Shown: one piece after another, positions 6,269 through 9,301 of the stretch
Numbering within the stretch: position 1 is the stretch's first letter
Layout of the letters: each line of letters starts with the position of its first letter
Assembly: GCA_913064925.1 (NCBI GenBank)
Contig: CAJYBN010000109.1
Coordinates: forward strand, 1 to 9,301
Reading direction: 5' to 3'
DNA length: 9,301 nucleotides
DNA from: an uncultured Peptococcaceae bacterium
GTDB lineage: Bacteria; Bacillota; Desulfotomaculia; Desulfotomaculales; Desulfallaceae
Position numbers and translations under genes: made by a program
The notes under the pieces: generated by a model
Seen by the model: only the letters and a program-made list of their open reading frames with translations
Databases searched by the model: none
What the model was told of the DNA's origin: nothing

Positions 6269-6796
6269 ATGGTTAAGAAAAAAGCAATGAGCACCCGGAG
6301 CGGTGCTCATTATCTTGCCATTTGTGCGTGCCTGGTGATCACCCTGGCCGGTGCCGCTTTTTATGCCCGCCATAATTATGCCGTATTGGAAGTGAAGGAA
6401 CACGATACCGGCCAGATCCTTTACAGCAGGCTGCTCAAGGTAGGCGAGGGCTTCGACCTGGTCCACGTCCATTCGGTTACCAGGCAGCCGGTGTTGGAGA
6501 CATTTTGCGTGCAGGACAACAGAACTTTGGCTTTGCAGGAAATGCGTTACGATTCTTTCGGGGCCAACCTGCCGGTGGGCCCCGAAAAGACATCTTTTGA
6601 AACCACGCAATTTATTGTCGGAGACGGTTACTACAAGATAAAATACCGAAACAGGCATTTTTCACGTATACCCCTGCGGGTCGGGCAGGTTGTAGCTGAC
6701 CACAGACTCGTGTTTGAAGACGGCAGCATTCTTCGCTTTCTGGATATCGCCGGCGGAGGGGCTTTTGTTGAGATATCTGTCAGGCCCGTATTTTAA
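6269..6796 (+). CDS. DUF1850 membrane-anchored protein of a TRAP-TAXI operon
   Basis: This 175-residue protein resembles the DUF1850 family, small proteins repeatedly encoded with TAXI-TRAP transporters and without a known function. A positively charged start (KKK at 3-5) and one hydrophobic segment at about 14-33 predict an N-terminal anchor with the rest outside the cell. The exported part begins with LEVKEHDTGQILYSRLL and includes FDLVHVHSVTRQPVLETF near 68-85, a family-typical stretch. It could be an accessory to the receptor or permease; no catalytic motif is seen. It lies 27 bp after the receptor gene and 27 bp before the permease. The ribosome site is weak (GCGGG at 6261-6265, only 3 nt from ATG). 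The alternative ATG at 6287 has none, so 6269 is kept, with moderate certainty. Confidence 0.8.
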   Translation: MVKKKAMSTRSGAHYLAICACLVITLAGAAFYARHNYAVLEVKEHDTGQILYSRLLKVGEGFDLVHVHSVTRQPVLETFCVQDNRTLALQEMRYDSFGANLPVGPEKTSFETTQFIVGDGYYKIKYRNRHFSRIPLRVGQVVADHRLVFEDGSILRFLDIAGGGAFVEISVRPVF

Positions 6797-6810
6797 CACA
6801 AGTTCACGAC

Positions 6811-6823
6811 AGGAAGGGGGTAG
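6811..6823 (+). promoter_or_regulatory. Ribosome site deciding the TTG start of the permease
   Basis: AGGAAGGGGG (6811-6820) is the only purine-rich ribosome site upstream of this frame, and it supports TTG at 6824. The AGGA part is 9 nt away and AAGG about 6 nt, while the final GGGGG is 3 nt away. The next in-frame starts, GTG at 6881 and ATG at 6902, have no ribosome site. Confidence 0.6.
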
Positions 6824-9088
6824 TTGTTTATCAAGAAATACAGCGAAAACCAGTCGGAAAAGGAAAAAAGCCCCGTTACGGTGAAAAACAGACAGAATTC
6901 TATGGGGAATGACTTAAGCGAGGAAATCGATGATGCCCAGCTTGACCACCAGACCTTGATGGAAAAATACGACACCGAGTCGCAGTACCGCAAGCAAACC
7001 GGCAGCTGGTGGTTCAGGATCATTTTCGTCATCAGCGTTCTGATGAGTTTTTACCAGTTATACACCGCCATTTTCGGTACTCTGCCGTCCTCGCAGCAGC
7101 GCGGCTATCACCTGGCCTTGGGGCTGGGGTTGGCTTTCTTGCTTTACCCGGGCAACAAGATTGAACAGGCCGGCAAGGTTAAGCTATACGGTTGGGTCTT
7201 AACTTTGTTATTGAGCGGCATAGCCGTAGTCCTGTACCTGCAGGGCGAAATAACCAGCTACGTGCTGCTGGTGGGTGTGCCCGTGCTGTTCGTCATGCAG
7301 CTGGCCAGGAACTACACGCTCAAGGACGCGGGAATTCCCGTTTACGACGTGATACTGTCGCTGCTGGCGTTCGGCGTTGGTTTTTACCGCGGCTTTTTTT
7401 ATGAGGATATCATCAGCCGGGTGGGGATGTACAACGACATGGATTACATTGTGGCCGCGGTGGCGGTGCTGCTGGTGTTGGAGGCGGCCCGCCGGCTGGT
7501 GGGCATGCCCATCGTGGTGGTGGGCCTGGCCATGCTGGCTTACGCCTACCTGGGGCCTTACATGCCGGGCTTTTTGCAGCACCGCGGGTTCGGTCTCGAG
7601 CGCATCATTACCTACTCCTTTCTGAGCCTGGAAGGGATTCTCGGCATACCCATCGCCATTTCCGCCACTTTTATTTACCTTTACCTGTTGTTCGGCGTGG
7701 TGCTGCAGAACACGGGCATTGAGAAATTTTTCAGCGACATGGCCCTGGCCCTCACCGGGTGGATGACTGGCGGTACCGCCAAGGCGACGGTTATTTCCAG
7801 CGCTTTCCAGGGCACGGTCACCGGCAGTTCGGTGGCCAACACGGTGGGTTCTGGTGCTTTTACAATTCCGCTGATGAAGCGGGCGGGATACACCCCCGAG
7901 TTCGCCGCGGCGGTGGAAGCGTCATCTTCTACGGGCGGGCAGATCATGCCGCCCATCATGGGCGCGGCTGCCTTTTTGATGATCGAGTTTACCGGCCTGC
8001 CCTACTCGCAGATTATCGTGGCCGCGCTGGTACCGGCCCTGCTCTTTTTTGCCGGTGAATTCATCGCGGTGCACTATGAGTCCAAGAAACTGGGTATTCT
8101 GGGAATTCCCAGGAGCGAGCTGCCCGGGGTGATGGCCCTGCTGATGAAAAAAGGTTACCTCTTGCTGCCGCTGGTGGCCATTATCGTGGTGCTGTCCATC
8201 GGGCAATCCCCTATGCGGGCCGCCTGGGTGGGTATAGCCGTGGCGTTTGCCATGAATATACTGGCCATGATTATAGCCAGGTTTTACCATATTGAACCCG
8301 AAGACAAGATGACGCTGCCGCTGTTTTTCAAAATCATGGCAGAGGGCGCCCGCGCCGCGCTTCCCGTGATAGCCGCCTGCGCCGCGGCGGGGATCATCGT
8401 CGGCGTGGTTACTCTCACCGGTCTCGGTTTGAAAATGGCCGGGGGCATTCTGGACCTGGCTGGCCACAAGCTGTTTTTAACCATGCTGTTTACCATGGTG
8501 GCCTGTATTTTTCTGGGCATGGGGCTGCCCACCACGGTAAACTACGTTATCACTGCTACGATGGCGGCGCCGGCGCTGCTGGCTTTCGACGGCGTACCCG
8601 TGATAGCTGCCCACCTGTTTGTGTTTTACTTCGGCATCGTGGCCGACATAACACCGCCGGTGGCGCTGGCGGCTTACGCCGGGGCGGGCATAGCCCGCAG
8701 TAACCCTTTCCTAACCGGCATCCAGGCGGTAAAAGTGGCCATCGGCGCCTTCCTGGTGCCTTATATGTTCGTGCTGTCCCCGGTGCTGGTGCTTCACGAG
8801 GCTGAGCCCTTAAAACTGACCATCGCTATAGTGACGGCCTTGATCGGTATGGCCGGCGTCAGTTCTTCGCTGGTGGGTTACCTGGAGAGGCATTGCTTCT
8901 GGTGGGAAAGGGTACTGCTGTTCCTGGGCGGCATCAGCCTGGTGCACGGGGGGCTGTTTACGGATGCCGTGGGACTGGCGGTGCTGCTGATCATATATAC
9001 TTACCAGAAGGTACTGCTGCACGCCAGAAAGAAGGCCGCCGGTAAGGTCGCCGGGCAGTCCCCCGAAGATGGGAGCTTTGAGGCATAG
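6824..9088 (+). CDS. TRAP transporter fused permease (DctQ-DctM fusion, TAXI type)
   Basis: This 754-residue integral membrane protein combines the small and large TRAP membrane subunits in one chain. It would drive ion-coupled uptake of the ligand delivered by the TAXI lipoprotein. Residues 1-62 are hydrophilic and rich in Lys, Glu and Gln, so presumably cytoplasmic. Roughly 16-19 hydrophobic segments follow from about 64 to 735. The first half covers the DctQ-like part. The DctM-like part carries conserved loops: GTVTGSSVANTVGSG at about 330-344, SSSTGGQIMPP near 367-377, FLGMGLPTTVNYV near 563-575, and FGIVADITPPVALAAYAGAG near 603-622. The C-terminus ends in a short basic and polar tail. 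It is the last gene of the receptor-DUF1850-permease operon, starting 27 bp after DUF1850 and ending just before the terminator at 9098. TTG is the best-supported start; ATG at 6902 is the alternative. Confidence 0.93.
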   Translation: MFIKKYSENQSEKEKSPVTVKNRQNSMGNDLSEEIDDAQLDHQTLMEKYDTESQYRKQTGSWWFRIIFVISVLMSFYQLYTAIFGTLPSSQQRGYHLALGLGLAFLLYPGNKIEQAGKVKLYGWVLTLLLSGIAVVLYLQGEITSYVLLVGVPVLFVMQLARNYTLKDAGIPVYDVILSLLAFGVGFYRGFFYEDIISRVGMYNDMDYIVAAVAVLLVLEAARRLVGMPIVVVGLAMLAYAYLGPYMPGFLQHRGFGLERIITYSFLSLEGILGIPIAISATFIYLYLLFGVVLQNTGIEKFFSDMALALTGWMTGGTAKATVISSAFQGTVTGSSVANTVGSGAFTIPLMKRAGYTPEFAAAVEASSSTGGQIMPPIMGAAAFLMIEFTGLPYSQIIVAALVPALLFFAGEFIAVHYESKKLGILGIPRSELPGVMALLMKKGYLLLPLVAIIVVLSIGQSPMRAAWVGIAVAFAMNILAMIIARFYHIEPEDKMTLPLFFKIMAEGARAALPVIAACAAAGIIVGVVTLTGLGLKMAGGILDLAGHKLFLTMLFTMVACIFLGMGLPTTVNYVITATMAAPALLAFDGVPVIAAHLFVFYFGIVADITPPVALAAYAGAGIARSNPFLTGIQAVKVAIGAFLVPYMFVLSPVLVLHEAEPLKLTIAIVTALIGMAGVSSSLVGYLERHCFWWERVLLFLGGISLVHGGLFTDAVGLAVLLIIYTYQKVLLHARKKAAGKVAGQSPEDGSFEA

Positions 9089-9097
9089 GCCAAAACG

Positions 9098-9127
9098 GCC
9101 CTGTTCCAGACTGAACAGGGCTTTTTT
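9098..9127 (+). terminator. Strong intrinsic terminator of the TRAP-TAXI operon
   Basis: GCCCTGTTC (9098-9106) pairs perfectly with GAACAGGGC (9113-9121) around a CAGACT loop, and TTTTTT follows at 9122-9127. The stem starts 10 bp after the permease stop. This is the clearest terminator in the window and marks the 3' end of the transporter transcript. Confidence 0.93.
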
Positions 9128-9198
9128 GCGGGTGCGCCGCCCCGGCGGGCTGAATAATAAAAATAAGGCTTCGCCAAAAAGCATACCCGGTGGTGGGC

Positions 9199-9224
9199 AG
9201 GAAAATTTTTTGCTGTGTTATAAT
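9199..9224 (+). promoter_or_regulatory. Overlapping promoter candidates: sigma-54 (9199-9214) and extended -10 sigma-A (9216-9224)
   Basis: GG at 9200-9201 and TTGCT at 9210-9214 have the exact GG-N10-GC spacing of a sigma-54 -24/-12 promoter, with 8 of 12 consensus positions matching. Directly downstream, TGTTATAAT at 9216-9224 is an extended -10 with a perfect TATAAT hexamer but no good -35. Both lie after the terminator and before the gene starting at 9275. The sigma-A reading is the safer one. Confidence 0.5.
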
Positions 9225-9274
9225 TTATTTAATTTATATTAAAAAAGCAAAATGCCAGGGAAAGGAGCTTTCCA

Positions 9275-9301
9275 TTGACCAGGGACGAGTTGCGCCGGCT
9301 G
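9275..9301 (+). CDS. Start of an unidentified gene (first nine codons, runs off the window)
   Basis: TTG at 9275 has a good ribosome site, AAAGGAG at 9261-9267, 7 nt upstream, and opens MTRDELRRL, which continues to the window edge. An upstream ATG at 9252 gives only eight codons and has no ribosome site. The promoter candidates at 9199-9224 are about 50 nt upstream of the start. Too little protein is visible to name it. Confidence 0.55.

Noticed and set aside
9135..9147. CGCCG/CGGCG hairpin downstream of the operon terminator
   Set aside because: It is a 5-bp stem with a 3-nt loop and no T-run, and is redundant with the strong terminator just before it.
9252..9278. Eight-codon ORF MPGKGAFH near the window end
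   Set aside because: It has no ribosome site of its own; the AAAGGAG inside it serves the TTG start at 9275.

Overview
The window looks like the chromosome of an anaerobic, Gram-positive Firmicute, most likely a Peptococcaceae / Desulfotomaculum-Pelotomaculum-type clostridium. The grounds are ferredoxin-dependent 2-oxoacid oxidation, an oxygen-sensitive radical-SAM aminomutase, a lipoprotein (not periplasmic) solute-binding protein, strong AGGAGG ribosome sites, use of TTG starts, and GC-rich genes separated by very AT-rich gaps. This placement is inference; no marker gene is present. All recognised genes lie on the + strand.

Layout. (1) 1-1756: the end of a 2-oxoacid:ferredoxin oxidoreductase operon, with korA (C-terminal part only), korB and korC tightly packed. 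(2) 1757-1874: a regulatory gap with a good sigma-A promoter inside an 11-bp inverted repeat. (3) 1875-3662: a sigma-54 activator with a cysteine-bearing N-terminal sensor domain, PAS, AAA+ and Fis-type HTH. (4) 3663-3846: an AT-rich gap. (5) 3847-5106: a KamA-family radical SAM/PLP aminomutase whose substrate-site residues (Lys342, Asn379) fit glutamate 2,3-aminomutase rather than lysine 2,3-aminomutase. (6) 5107-5233: a gap with an orphan Shine-Dalgarno, a possible 11-codon leader ORF and a GC-rich hairpin. (7) 5234-9088: a TAXI-type TRAP transporter operon (lipoprotein receptor, DUF1850 protein, fused DctQM permease) with 27-bp gaps, closed by a strong intrinsic terminator at 9098-9127. (8) 9128-9301: a promoter region and the first nine codons of another gene.

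Working model (inference). The genes can be read as a C5-acid module. The TRAP-TAXI system imports a glutamate-like acid, the aminomutase interconverts L-glutamate and beta-glutamate, and KorABC oxidises 2-oxoglutarate to succinyl-CoA and reduced ferredoxin. The sigma-54 activator would control some or all of it. No glutamate dehydrogenase or transaminase is visible here, and no substrate can be proven from sequence. No mobile element, CRISPR array, tRNA or rRNA was seen.
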